Assembly: GCF_023101765.2 (NCBI RefSeq)
Contig: NC_064237.1
Coordinates: forward strand, 7,783,649-7,847,648
Origin: Spodoptera frugiperda
Taxonomy: Eukaryota > Arthropoda > Insecta > Lepidoptera > Noctuidae
Direction of reading: 5' to 3'
Length of the DNA: 64,000 nucleotides
Part shown: positions 54,601-64,000 of the stretch, in pieces
Layout of the letters: each line of letters starts with the position of its first letter
Numbering within the stretch: position 1 is the stretch's first letter
Translations under genes and position numbers: made by a program
The notes under the pieces: model-generated
Seen by the model: only the letters and a program-made list of their open reading frames with translations
Database searches by the model: none
What the model was told of the DNA's origin: nothing

Positions 54601-56781
54601 GCATTCTACGGAAGAACTAAGTGACTGGTTGTACATGTAGAAGTGACTAGCGCCCAGTAGTCGGTTCATCTCGAACCACTCCACCAGCCAATCGAAGCGG
54701 TTGAACGAGAAGTGGAACGGCTTCACGCATATGTGTAGATTTTCCTGAAAAATTGTTACGTATTTTTTTATTACTAGAAGCGGTTTAGCCAGTGTCGCAC
54801 CGTTTCTTTATCTGAAGCTTATACATTACTACATGTAAAAGTAATAATACATTTTGATCGTCATCTATCTATATATATCACACTTAATATTATAATTTGT
54901 TTGGATGTTTGTCCTTCAATCACGGTGAACTTACTGATATTGAAATTTGGTATAAAGACAGGGTAAGTTAGCTGGCTTAGGTGATAGGATACAATTTTTA
55001 TTTCACGGGAACGTGGGCTACAGAATTTGTTTATTTTGAAGGCGCTAATCTCTAGAAATATTGAATATCTTTTTATGTAAAATAATCCATTTAAGAAAGA
55101 CTTTACACCATAAAACTTCTCATTACCTATTTCCCTGACCGAACCGAGCAGGCGCCGGTTGGAACCGCATGGAAGTAACTAGTTCTACGATAAATAATTA
55201 ATAACAAAATTCTAAGTTTACCTCGATTCCTGGTTTCGGTTCTGTATCTTGTACGATGAGTAGGTTGGTAGGTAGTGAGTTGAGTTTGTCAGTGGCCAGT
55301 ACTGCCACCGAAGCCCCAACTGTCTCATGTGGCTTCACTCCCGAATCGGCCAGCAAACACAGTACGTACGTCGCACTAAACTTTAAGTTCCAATTTTCAC
55401 GGATGGCCTGTAAATAGAATATTCAGTAATTAAACGTGATATCCAGTCTAACTTTTGTTTAACGTATTTGAACGGCACGTCGTCGCTTGCTTTTTGTACT
55501 ATGATCAAATAAGGCTAGCATCAATGCTGTTTCTGAATAACAAAAACCATCGTTGATAGTCCTTTGTAGATAAATGCGGCACTGCGGACTACCTAGCGGG
55601 TTTGCCGTGGCTTCGGCTCGAAGGGCAGGAGTAAGAACAGGGTGGTTTTTAGTCAGTAAGAGTCTGACACTCCCCGTCGCCTCGGCCAAAGCGTAGTAAT
55701 TGGATGATTTTCGCCCCTTAAAAAAATCCTATGGATATGTATCGTGTAGGTATGTATATTATATGCTGATAAAGATTATAATAAATTATAGGTCCACTTT
55801 CAAATGACTCTTCATTCCGTTCCTTTTACCTACTCTTTATCCTAGTGGCACGCGAGCGAAGTCATGGACAGAAGCAAATTGTTCAAAAAAATCTGTAGAA
55901 ATATCAAAGCGGTGGTAAGTTGGTAACACACCCTCATTTTCATCGTAAAACCTTTTGGCTAATCGACTGTCATTTATCCGACGCGCCGCCGCCGCGGTCG
56001 AAGGCAAAGCATACCTTTTTGAATTCTTGTCGCTAAACCTTCCGAGCCACGATCTCGACTATTCAAAGCTATTCTGTATAAACTGCGTACCATTTAGCCA
56101 TTGAACCTTGACCCCGCTCCGAGAGGAATATTGAATTAAAATAGGGAATAACTTACCCAATGTAGGTAAGGGGCTTTTTTTCTTTGCTATTTCCATTTTC
56201 GTCCTGATAACGATACTTTCATTCATTCTATTAGATACTTATTTGGATGAAGTAATCTAGGGTTTTAGATTTTATTAAATCTGACTTCTGAGTATAAATA
56301 AAATGAAGTCTGAGTTTTTCTAAGTATCTAACCTACCCCTATTAAATGGGACTTACATAATAACATACATAGTTGGCAAAAAGAGAGTACCTATAACATT
56401 TTTAACATACTTTTTTTTCTGTTCTATTCATCTGCAATCAGTCACAAGACTTTAATCAGTTTTCTTCAGTGATTCTTGGAGTTTTAACATACGTACCTAT
56501 GTATCTTTTCTGAGTATATTTTTTTATGGAATAGGGGGCAAACGAGCAGCCGTGTTACCTGATGGTAAGCGATCAGCGCCGCCGCTTATTATAGATACTA
56601 TATTAGTTACAGTTCACTAAAACTTACTTTGACTTTGGCTTTAAGTGTGAGTGTCCGGTTGTTAAGTAGCCACAAGCGACACATTACGCTGTCGGCCCCC
56701 CGCGTCTTAGTGGCCGCAATGACGCGCACTGCCGCTATCGTCCGCCGCTCCACGTACGCTGAATACACGTAGAAACGAAAC
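51496..56781 (-). CDS. Glycosyltransferase family 92 (DUF23), 3' six exons, 5' end missing
   Basis: The Golgi lumenal catalytic part of a GT92 protein; the C. elegans member GALT-1 is a beta-1,4-galactosyltransferase acting on core fucose. Exons in gene order: 56628-56781, 55222-55407, 54521-54744, 53146-53362, 52403-52606, 51496-51651, giving 379 residues plus part of one codon before the TAA. Visible family features in order: YVYSAYVERRTIAAVRVIAA, a WLVEWFEMNRLLGASHFYMY block, GQFAAFNDCLYRSM, GWLLVIDVDEVVFP with the D-x-D metal/nucleotide-sugar motif, KYALRP with ELGNHFVWE, and ALLHHYRINC. The first exon here starts with one base of a split codon, so an upstream exon must end in phase 2. 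That exon, expected to carry the membrane anchor and stem, was not found between 56.8 and 64 kb. Acceptor sugar and substrate are unknown. Confidence 0.88.
51690..51875 (+). mobile_element. LINE 3' UTR fragment in GT92 last intron
   Basis: GGAGTTTCTTGCTCGTTCTT, AACGAGCAAATAGCTTCACT, and the tail TTTTTGACTTTGATG. Homologous to the 3' UTR of the LINE at 12190-13154. It starts 40 bp upstream of the acceptor of the last exon. Confidence 0.7.
51965..52138 (-). mobile_element. MITE with CTTACTCACGTAA termini, rearranged copy
   Basis: On the plus strand: AAATTAATTATTATGTTATC, GGCTTGCTCACGTAACGG and GAGGCTCATATTCATGAGCA. The far end repeats GTCGAGTTCCTCATCAAAC in place of the normal terminus. Confidence 0.7.
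52148..52368 (-). mobile_element. tRNA-derived SINE (family 1), best-preserved tRNA head
   Basis: On the minus strand: A box GTTGGCGCGGTGGCTGGGC, B box GGGTTCGATTCCCGC, body GAGCAACTCTTTGTGTGATC, and end ATCCTAATGTGGGGCAACG. A small insertion interrupts the body near 52245-52270. It ends about 35 bp before a GT92 exon donor. Confidence 0.85.
52403..52606 (-). CDS. GT92 exon, C-terminal domain part
   Basis: Sixty-eight codons, starting DDPEANSPLLSSRKTRRW, with KYALRPRDAVELGNHFVWEL and VNTDRALLHHYR. The exon is markedly GC-rich compared with its surroundings (for example 52441-52560), mostly through third-position G/C. Confidence 0.9.
52668..52765 (+). repeat. Retroelement-like repeat, short copy
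   Basis: CTTAAATTCCTAACCCCCAA, GGTGTTTCGGGTGTTTATGG, then ACTATCAGGTGATCTG. Same family as 6950-7235, in a GT92 intron. Confidence 0.6.
53146..53362 (-). CDS. GT92 exon with DVD motif
   Basis: One base completing the split AGA codon plus 72 codons. It encodes TEGQFAAFNDCLYRSMSRTG, then WLLVIDVDEVVFPRRERTL with the putative metal-binding DVD, and finally SAFLFRNAFFYLKWE at a GTATGG donor. Confidence 0.92.
53431..53765 (-). mobile_element. tRNA-derived SINE (family 2) carrying a nested insertion
   Basis: SINE halves 53431-53539 and 53696-53765 join to the family consensus. The 156-bp insert between them contains GGGTCGACGTTTGGCCGCTA and CGCCTGATGGTAAGTGATGA and is itself a repeat. An ACCC may be duplicated at both junctions. 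Located in a GT92 intron. Confidence 0.75.
53998..54143 (+). mobile_element. LINE ORF2 3' fragment (GRSPTRW type)
   Basis: One frame reads GRSPTRWTKQEKDSS, a stop, then VVRDALDRNRWKQTIR and NPDAEHDSQT, matching the extreme C-terminus of RTE-like ORF2 proteins. It has a premature TAA and is inactive. Confidence 0.65.
54183..54460 (+). mobile_element. LINE ORF2 C-terminal fragment
   Basis: The frame 54212-54460 encodes FLMRTAKEWNSLPESVVPTQ then YNLGIFKSREILQVNGLLIG, a pattern seen at the end of many insect non-LTR ORF2 proteins. It is a separate fragment from the one just before it. Located in a GT92 intron. Confidence 0.65.
54521..54744 (-). CDS. GT92 exon, LVEWFEMNRLLG block
   Basis: Seventy-four codons plus two bases. 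It begins ENLHICVKPFHFSFNRFDW and continues with LVEWFEMNRLLGASHFYMYN, the strongest DUF23 signature in the gene. It ends SKVEI plus AG, and the AGA codon is completed by the next exon (phase 2 intron). Confidence 0.9.
54870..55040 (-). repeat. Diverged interspersed repeat in GT92 intron
   Basis: CACTTAATATTATAATTTG, GATATTGAAATTTGGTATAA, then GACAGGGTAAGTTAGCTGGC. A related copy is at 61245-61425. Confidence 0.5.
55222..55407 (-). CDS. GT92 exon, N-terminal domain half
   Basis: Sixty-two codons in phase 0 on both sides, starting AIRENWNLKFSATYVLCLLA and ending DTEPKPGIE at a GTAAAC donor. The reading frame joins directly to both neighbouring exons. Confidence 0.85.
55580..55725 (-). repeat. 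GGGAGAAGTCATTGG-family repeat copy
   Basis: GCACTGCGGACTACCTAGCG, then GGTTTTTAGTCAGTAAGAGT and CTGACACTCCCCGTCGC. Confidence 0.6.
56521..56592 (+). repeat. ATGGAATAGGGGGCAAACG-family repeat end
   Basis: TTTTTTATGGAATAGGGGGC, CGAGCAGCCGTGTTACCTGA, TGGTAAGCGATCAGCGCC. It stops 35 bp before the donor of the most 5' GT92 exon found. Confidence 0.6.
56628..56781 (-). CDS. GT92 exon (most 5' one found)
   Basis: One base of a split codon plus 51 codons. It encodes FRFYVYSAYVERRTIAAVRV at the start and RLWLLNNRTLTLKAKVK at the end, next to a GTAAGT donor. The FYVYSAY motif is typical of the beginning of the DUF23 domain. The acceptor is a clear TTATTCCAG. Confidence 0.85.
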
Positions 56782-57777
56782 CTGGAATAAGATAAAAAGG
56801 AAATTAATAAAAAGAAAATGTCTAATTAATTAGTCGTGAATTAAATATCTTCTCTCGAAATGTATAGAATGATAATCTTCTACAAATTTCAAGAAGATTA
56901 TATGAGTCATAGAATTGATTGTTGTGACAAGTTATTAACTTAAATTAGCTAAAAAATAAAAATGTCACTGAAGTCTACTGAGATATTCTGAAACATTACC
57001 ACTAGAACTTTAAACGGGACATTTACCATGTTTATTAATTTCTATAAGAGCCATTGTTCATCCGTGTTCATGGCGCTTGCAACAGTGCCGAAATATCTGA
57101 AACTCATAGAAAATAATAAACATGGTAAATATCCCATGTGAAGTCCTAATTATATTGTTTGTTAGTGACCATGTCAGTTTAAAAACTCTGAAACGCCTAC
57201 TTTCAATCTCTATTATAAACTTTAATTAGCAGTAATATAGCACACAGTTACCAAGTTATCATAACAATCTATGCAACTCCATTTAATTTTAAATATCAGT
57301 CGACGTTTCTCCATAAGCTAGTCTGGAAAGCGACAGACCGATTAATATGCTGCAAAATGTTACAAAACAATGCCGATATGCGCCACACAATGATACGCTG
57401 AGCCACTGCCTGTGTCGCAAGGGAAGGATATCTCTTTCGAGACTAGGGTTGTTACATATTCTTAGTGTAGGTAATTAAGAAGTAATGTGTATACAAATTA
57501 ATTAATACTTTCATGAAATTTTAAGTATTTTTAGTAGTATAATAAAAACGTATCGTATTTAGAGTAGGTACCTATTTTTGCTCTGTTATGATGTTTTAAG
57601 ACTAATAAACGTATTGCATTGTAATCGATATTTTATTCCATATTTTTAACCGACTTCTAAGAAGATTTAATCAAATATGCACACACACTACATAAATACA
57701 TAGAATTTTTAAATACATACCTATATTATAAGAGGAAGTGTGATTCGTACGTTACTATAGAAGGATTTTGTTTTTTT

Positions 57778-57930
57778 AAGGGAGGGAGGGGGGGAATCCT
57801 GACTATTCCCGCCTCGGGCTAGGCGAGAAATAGTGTCAGACTCTAACTGACTAAAAACCACCCCGTTCCTACTCCTGTTTTTCGAGCCGTAGGTAAACCC
57901 GCTAGGTATTCCGCAGCTCCGGATACGAGG
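57778..57930 (+). repeat. GGGAGAAGTCATTGG-family repeat copy
   Basis: A G-rich start (GGGAGGGAGGGGGGGAATCC), then AACTGACTAAAAACCACCCC and CTGTTTTTCGAGCCGTAGG. Confidence 0.6.
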
Positions 57931-58861
57931 ATTTATCGAGAACCCTTGTCTTTTTCCTAATACTAGATTAATACTTCATTTTAAAATTGAAAATTCGAAA
58001 ATATCTAATCCGACCTAAGGACACGCTCGGCAGCCACCTCTTATATATACTATACCACAGCCAAGTCGTTGTATACATTATTCATTTCAATTGCTATAAC
58101 TTTGTTGTAACTTGGATAACTTAGTTTGGAATTTGGTCGTTTATTCAAAGCGGTGCGTGCACTTTCAATCAAAATTGGACAAAGTTGAAATTGGTATGTT
58201 AAGCTCCTTCTAAGTTAAACTTGTATGTAAAATGAAATTATACGAATAATAAGAAGGACATCGGTATAACTTTTATAATGTTCGCAGGTAAGCAGAAGTG
58301 ATAAAACTGTGAAGAATTTTAAACACCAACTGTCGTAGTGTTTAACATATAATAATAATAATTTTCTAAATAAAACTAATAGCTTTAGTCTTATATCATA
58401 TATCATCATCATAATCTATGGAATATTACCTAATACAAAATATTACTTCTCATGACTTGCTCACGTGAACTATTGGAGAAACGCTCTACTACTTTCAAGT
58501 TGTAAACTTATAATTAGAAATTATACGCCCAGGCTTACTATATTTTCCAGTATGATTCTTTATGATATCTGAAGAGCACCAGAGTGATCACACGAATATG
58601 TTAATTTGGGAGATATACTCAATAACAATGATTCCTTTATTTATCGGCAGCCCTAAATGCGCCAAACATACGGTGTGCCTACCATCGCATAGTGTAAGCT
58701 CCCGAGAATATCCGGCAGGAAGGGATCGCCAGTTTTGTTTGCAATTAACAATGGAAGAGGGAAACGCTCGCAATAATCACTGCAACTAACGTATAACTAG
58801 CTATTTCCATTATATTTCGGATAAACCGTGTTTTCAGAGAATATTGTTAAGTCTCGGATAA

Positions 58862-58952
58862 GATTAACTGCCGTACTCAGAGTCATTTAATTATTACTTA
58901 ACCAAGTCCTTCGGAATAAAATCGTTACTAAGGAAAAGTTTAATTTCTATTT
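58862..58952. mobile_element. MITE, ACTGCCGCACTCAGAG family, truncated
   Basis: AACTGCCGTACTCAGAGTCA then GGAATAAAATCGTTACTAAG. The right end is lost. Confidence 0.6.
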
Positions 58953-59577
58953 TTTTTAACAAAGGATTAAGTTTAGCTAATTGTATTATGAATTAATATG
59001 GATAAGTATTTGTTATACCGTAAAAACTAAGTAATCATAAATAAGAGACAGGCAGATGCACAAGCAATAAAAATCCGAGGATTAAAAAGCGATGACAAAA
59101 TCAATTGATTTTGTTTAGATATAATGTTTAGCGCGATAATTATATCTATTTACCTATATATTATACCTATTTGCCGTACCCTAACCGGGTTTCATGTTGA
59201 GACAAATGTACACATGAATGCAATAAATGATTTGAGTTTGAGTTTTATTCGTAAAGACCTAAATATATTCGGAATAAGGCTTATATTAATTCATCGCATG
59301 ACAGTTGACCTTTCGAAAGAAACGTGTAGATTAGACAACGTTTGATGTATACATGTACCCACCAGATCCAAAGATAAACATTGATTACATACCTATGTAT
59401 TCTATATGTGTATGTTGGTTTTTATGTTACAATAAACATCAGATAAAAAAACAAACCCGTTATTATTACACCAATAATATCTTATACAAATAGGGCCTTC
59501 AATGTATCGATATCAACTGACAATGTACAGTCGAATGAAAAAAATACTGTCAGGAACAATATCAAGCATCCTTACTT

Positions 59578-59700
59578 GCTTAGTACGTGCGTTTGTTTTA
59601 CATTGAACGAGATCGAAACAAGACTGCATTCAGCATTCTGGTTGGTTGACTCAATGGAGACGACCAATCAGAGCGGCGAACGCAACTTAGTAACAGCTGA
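59578..59700. mobile_element. Palindromic CCAAT-containing MITE, copy 5
   Basis: TTAGTACGTGCGTTTGTTTT at the left, CATTCTGGTTGGTTGACTC facing CGACCAATCAGAGCGGCGAA. The right arm is truncated. Confidence 0.7.
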
Positions 59701-60457
59701 TATTTCGGTACGCTTGATATCTTTGCACACTTGGTAAATGAGATAGAAAACACCACAATATTTATTTAAAAAACTTCACACCGAATGACTTTAGAATCAT
59801 CATAGATTTATAGACTTAAAATAAATTCCCTAACTTCGACCTTGTAGCACAATTAAACTGTGTCATAATAACGCCTTAAACTTATCAGACTAGAATTTAA
59901 AATTAATTATCATTTCAGTTTTCGATAGTAAAGTACAATTAAATCACTAGACTATGTAGTACTTAGTAGTGTCTCAAATCTAACTTTAGTTAAATACATG
60001 TCACGAAATATGTATATAAAAGCTTCGTTACTGGTTAAAGTTGTCAATAGAAGGTCACAAAAGAAAATGAACTTTTAAGTTAGAAAATAGAGTTCGATTT
60101 AGAAAATCACACAAATTCTCAATAATTTCAAAAAACTTTTTTTTTTTCTATATAATACTTTGTCTTTGCTCGTCGACTGTACATTCACCTGTGTGTCATT
60201 ATAGTATCATGGGTAATGGAATCAATAAGCCACCCACAGACGACTATAAATACAACCTAATCAAAGACTGGACCTTCTTTGTAACTAATAATAAATATGA
60301 AACGAAATTGTCTCTTATTTATTCATTGACTGCAAAGACGAATACATTTGAATTCATTGAGGGATGTAACGAAATAGGTCAATAAAAGAGTACATGAAAA
60401 ACGTAACTTAATGGCTAAAAAAGTACGTTTAAGAGAACCATTAAGTATTACAGACTT

Positions 60458-60632
60458 TAACTGCCACACTCAGAGTCATTTAATGACTACTTAAACAATT
60501 CCTTAGCATCGATTTTGTATCGAAAACAAATGCTAAGGACGATTAAATGACTCTGAGTGTGGTGGTAAGAGCCCTTTTTCCGAGTAACGATTAAATGACT
60601 CTGAGTGTGGTGGTAAGAGCCCTTTTTCCAGT
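60458..60632. mobile_element. MITE, ACTGCCGCACTCAGAG family, with duplicated end
   Basis: AACTGCCACACTCAGAGTCA at the left, and the complementary GACTCTGAGTGTGGTGG at the right. The right end is present twice: the 42 bases at 60540-60581 recur exactly at 60588-60629. Confidence 0.8.
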
Positions 60633-61244
60633 TATACCACCAATTTACCAAACTAATAAAATGTACTATATTAAAATTTCTAATATACAAAATGTCACTC
60701 CTATAAGCATGAGTTACACAAAAAACTAATTGTCGGCCACCCAATGAACGCTAGAGTTTGTCCTAGTGTCTTTCTATAAACACCACGATTACGCGACTGC
60801 AACATTAGTTTCTTAATGAAACCACATTTTAGTAAACTAAGAAAGGAAGTAATCCTTGAGTTCAGGCAAAACACTTACACATCCATTAAACCATCAACCT
60901 CTCAAGCCGTTTGTTATGCTTTCCATCACCCAGTCTCCATCAATATTACGAAGTCACGTCAATTCAATTCAAATCAATCTATCAGTCCCCTATGAACGCT
61001 CTTCCTATAAACTCCCAATATCTGGAAGGAATAGTGTTGGCTTTGTTCCCTCGCTTCGTTCCCTAGAGCTAGAGATATTCGCTTGTGTTCTTTAGAGCAC
61101 AATGATACCAGCATTCTCGTCTGGCTTTAGAATACAAGTGGTATTTTAGGTAAGAGCATTCTTGTCTGTGTATTTTATGGGTGATTTCAAATGACTACCT
61201 ACCAATAAATAACTGTTTCGAACAATACAAAAATAATATAATAA

Positions 61245-61425
61245 TTGTAATATCGCATCCTATTAATATTACAAATATGAAAGTGTATGTTTGTTCGTCA
61301 ATCAAGCTGAAACTAGAACAGATTTTGATGTAATTTGATATTCAGACAGGGTATGAGCTGACTTAGATGATAGAACACTTTTTATCCCACAGGAAAACGG
61401 GCGAAACCGTTAGCAGAAACTAGTG
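61245..61425 (-). repeat. Diverged interspersed repeat
   Basis: TATTAATATTACAAATATGA, GATATTCAGACAGGGTATGA, then TTTTTATCCCACAGGAAAAC. Related to 54870-55040 and to the first 90 bases of the window. Confidence 0.5.
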
Positions 61426-62789
61426 TCTACATAATTTCAGAATTTCGTAATGAAATATATTATTTGAATAATAAATCCTTCTAGAAAGAACTTTGGCATT
61501 AGAACCATCTTTATAAACCTATTTGCCTACTGTACATAGGAAGGGGTATAACGTAAGTATCGGTTGGCGACAGGCGACTAACCAAGAATAGCAGCTATGA
61601 CTATATACTAAATAAATAATTGGACGAAACAACCGCAAATATCGTGGGCTCGTGGATCAGTGGAGGTCGTTGACAAAATATTACCATTTGGATAGACATT
61701 GTTTATTACAGAGCTCAGCTTCGTCGCCGATTCCAATTGTGAATTTGCAATTCCGTTTAGGTATAACAAGGAATTTAATACCGATAGATAACAATTAACA
61801 TATCTTCGTTCGTTCTGTTTTATTTTTCTTTTGTAGCGATTTATTTTGATGTTTGCTATCAAAATGTAGTTACGTATTTTAGGTCAAGTAGAGTTTTTTG
61901 AGTTTTTATATGTTAAAGGCCTTTTATGTTCTTGTGGTAAGTAGGTAGGTAGTAGAGATGGGCTTTTAGTAGTGTTAGTGATTACAAACATCATCTTAAC
62001 ATGGAAAATGTATACAGTGTCGAATGAAAATTACTATCTCTGTCACAACAAAACACCATAAGATTCTCTAACAAATGCTAAGCAATCAATAATGTTCATT
62101 TTGTTGTACTTACGGTGTAGTACCATACTATACATACTCTAGATGTCGCAAGTCGGAAGCCACCCGGCGCAAAAGTTTTCAATATTAGTACCAATTTTTC
62201 AACTTATCAAGTTTTTTTCTTGTTTCATAGGAAACTACAAATTGCGTAGTGTTTTAAAATACAATAAAACGTTTGAATGGCTTCGTAGTAATTAGGTCAT
62301 AGTAGGTAATTTTGATCACGCTCTATTCGTTATTAATTCACGTAACATGCGATATCTAGACCATTAATTTTATGTCAATGACATTACCTATAATCGTAGT
62401 ATGTAGCATTAAAGTGCATTATGTTTTATAATTTGTTTTTTGAAATTCTTGTTGGAATGATTTAAATTTGAAACAATACATTTGACATAAGCATAATTTG
62501 ACTCTATAGATTGTTCTATAATTTTTATTGTTTGTGACTACACATTAATATTATGAACACCATCTACATAAGTAGAGTATGAATGCCCATATAGCAATAA
62601 TATTGTGGATATTTTTTTTTTACAAATTGTACAAATGCGGTGTAGGAAAACATAATTATTTTAATTGCGTTACAAATAACAAACATAATATTATAACAGA
62701 TAAACATATTACAACACATTGTTACCGAGAGAAATTACTTTATTTTGAAAAAAAAAATGACAGATTAGACAAATAGTACACGACTTATA

Positions 62790-63190
62790 GATGGCGTAAG
62801 AAAACAAACCAACAAAAGAAATACAGGGCGAGGCATTAACGCGCACACGAACGATCAATCTCACAGCGAGAGCAGGTAATTTCACGAGTGGAGCACATTC
62901 AGCACTTTCAGGATATGAAAGCTTGAGCTGTAGTGTCGCACACGTCGTCACTTCACACCTACACAAGCGACGCATACGACATACGACATACGACAGGAAA
63001 TGGAAAAAGCGCTTCATTTTCCACCGTCGAAGAATGAGGGGAAATTGTTCGAGCGACAAATCCGACAGACGCGACGCGACGCGCCGACGACGAACGACAT
63101 CTAACTGCACTTATTTACGTTTCGTTTTGCAATTCATAGTGCTATTAGTGAGTGTTGTTTTTTTTTGTTTGTTAAATTGTCTTTATTGGC
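62790..63190 (+). promoter_or_regulatory. CpG-rich segment, possible promoter and 5' leader
   Basis: Unlike its AT-rich surroundings, this stretch has many CpGs (for example GACGCGACGCGACGCGCCGA near 63070). It includes ATTCAGC and TTCAGGA sequences like an insect initiator near 62898-62912, and a GTGAGTG donor-like site near 63147. It could be the first, noncoding exon of a plus-strand gene beyond the window, or a promoter of the minus-strand GT92 gene. The frames on both strands look like overlapping shadows. Confidence 0.3.
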
Positions 63191-63344
63191 TCGTTGAGAG
63201 ATTTTATTGGGTTTCGATTTTGTTTACGTGAAACGGTTCGATTTTTCTTTTTAGTTCTTGGTATTTCGTGCCAGTGTTAAAGTAGAACGTTTTTACTGTA
63301 ATTGTTTTTTATTAGATTTTAGATTGAACAACAACACACACATC

Positions 63345-63412
63345 GTCACGCCTTTATCCCCGAAGATGTAGGCAGAGGTGCACATTATAGCTCGTAATGC
63401 CGCTTTACAGTG
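63345..63412 (-). mobile_element. tRNA-derived SINE (family 2), 3' end only
   Basis: TCACGCCTTTATCCCCGAAG, then GCAGAGGTGCACATTATAGC. The tRNA-like head is missing. Confidence 0.7.
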
Positions 63413-64000
63413 TACTATGTATTTTAGATTGAATTTGTATCAAATTGTTTTAGTAGGTAGTTAGTAGTGCATCCTTTATTATTCCCTGAGTAACTAACCT
63501 TGAATGTTATTCATCGGGACGTACGTTTAAGACTTAATTTGGGCACTATTTCCTTTACGCCAAGGCCATCGACCATTCAGTAACTCCTATCGTTGAACAT
63601 ATTTATTATCAAAACGCGTACTGGAAACAGAAGTATATAAACCTAAACTTTTAAATCTAGCTTGGCTTGTGTCGCAATTGACTATCATTTGTATGCTTCC
63701 CGATTCCTTCCGATCGTTTCGATTATATTCAATGACGATTTTATGAAAATTCCAACTGGAACTTGTAAAAAGTTTTGTAATAATCACGTCCCTGAGGTTT
63801 TCGGTATTCAAATCGTAAGGTCGTTGACCCTTTTCATCCTTTTGTAATGCAGGTCGTAGTATTCTCACGATCAGGAATAGTATGACAATTGAATATAGAT
63901 TACTATGCACGGTAGTCATGCATCATTGCATACGGATAGCTAACACCATTGGTTGGGTGGTAACTCATGATTAGAGTTAGATTTATTAGATTTGTATTAG
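63413..64000. other. Window edge, no gene seen
   Basis: Frames at 63587-63919 (minus) and 63662-63847 (plus) overlap each other and show no recognisable family. Confidence 0.4.

Larger units (their letters stand above)
56790..62780. other. Upstream flank or first intron of GT92, no exon identified
   Basis: Contains repeats at 57778, 58862, 59578, 60458 and 61245. Bases 58497-58555 resemble the interspersed repeat at about 500-560. No exon with a phase-2 donor that could supply the missing GT92 N-terminus was found, so the exon may be outside the window. Confidence 0.5.

Noticed and set aside
57240..57320. Minus-strand ATG with a GTAACT donor upstream of GT92
   Set aside because: The 21 codons end in phase 0 and do not fit the next exon, and the peptide lacks an anchor-like segment.
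61608..61862. Minus-strand frame as the missing GT92 5' exon
   Set aside because: The only plausible donor (AAATG/GTAATA) leaves one overhanging base, whereas the downstream exon needs two. No membrane anchor is visible.
62709..63231. Frames on both strands near 63 kb as proteins
   Set aside because: They overlap each other, are rich in arginine/serine as expected from CpG-rich noncoding DNA, and show no domain.

Overview
This window looks like a piece of a lepidopteran (moth or butterfly) nuclear genome. It is AT-rich, and its genes have many short exons with GT-AG introns. Intergenic and intronic DNA is full of insect-type SINEs, MITEs and LINE remnants. The species cannot be told from the sequence alone. 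There are no prokaryotic-style operons, rRNAs or CRISPR arrays.

Two protein-coding genes are supported, both on the minus strand. (1) About 2.3-25.3 kb: a complete seven-exon aldo-keto reductase of 349 residues. Exon 1 encodes a signal peptide, the catalytic tetrad is intact, and all six introns are phase 0, the largest being 10.2 kb. It is a secreted AKR2E-type enzyme, and a 3-dehydroecdysone reductase is one possible identity. (2) About 51.5-56.8 kb: the last six exons of a glycosyltransferase family 92 (DUF23, GALT-1-like) gene with a DVD metal-binding motif. Its 5' end (cytoplasmic tail, membrane anchor, stem) was not found. In both genes an AATAAA lies at or within a few bases of the stop codon.

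The rest is mostly mobile-element debris. The 26 kb between the genes (25.3-51.5 kb), the 10 kb AKR intron and the 56.8-64 kb flank hold two tRNA-derived SINE families, several MITE families, LINE 3' ends with their characteristic tails, and nested insertions. Notable cases are a palindromic CCAAT-containing MITE in five copies, a near-perfect 143-bp foldback at 6.4-6.8 kb, a Tigger-like MITE inside a SINE, a 785-bp element with about 40-bp terminal repeats, and a 122-bp mini-MITE. The blocks at 31.2-34.6 kb and 36.8-38.3 kb are relatively repeat-poor and contain no recognisable gene. A CpG-rich segment near 62.8-63.2 kb may be a promoter or 5' leader.

I found no clearly new biological system. 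The most useful leads are the secreted AKR, the minimal 3' ends of both genes and the uncharacterised inverted-repeat elements.
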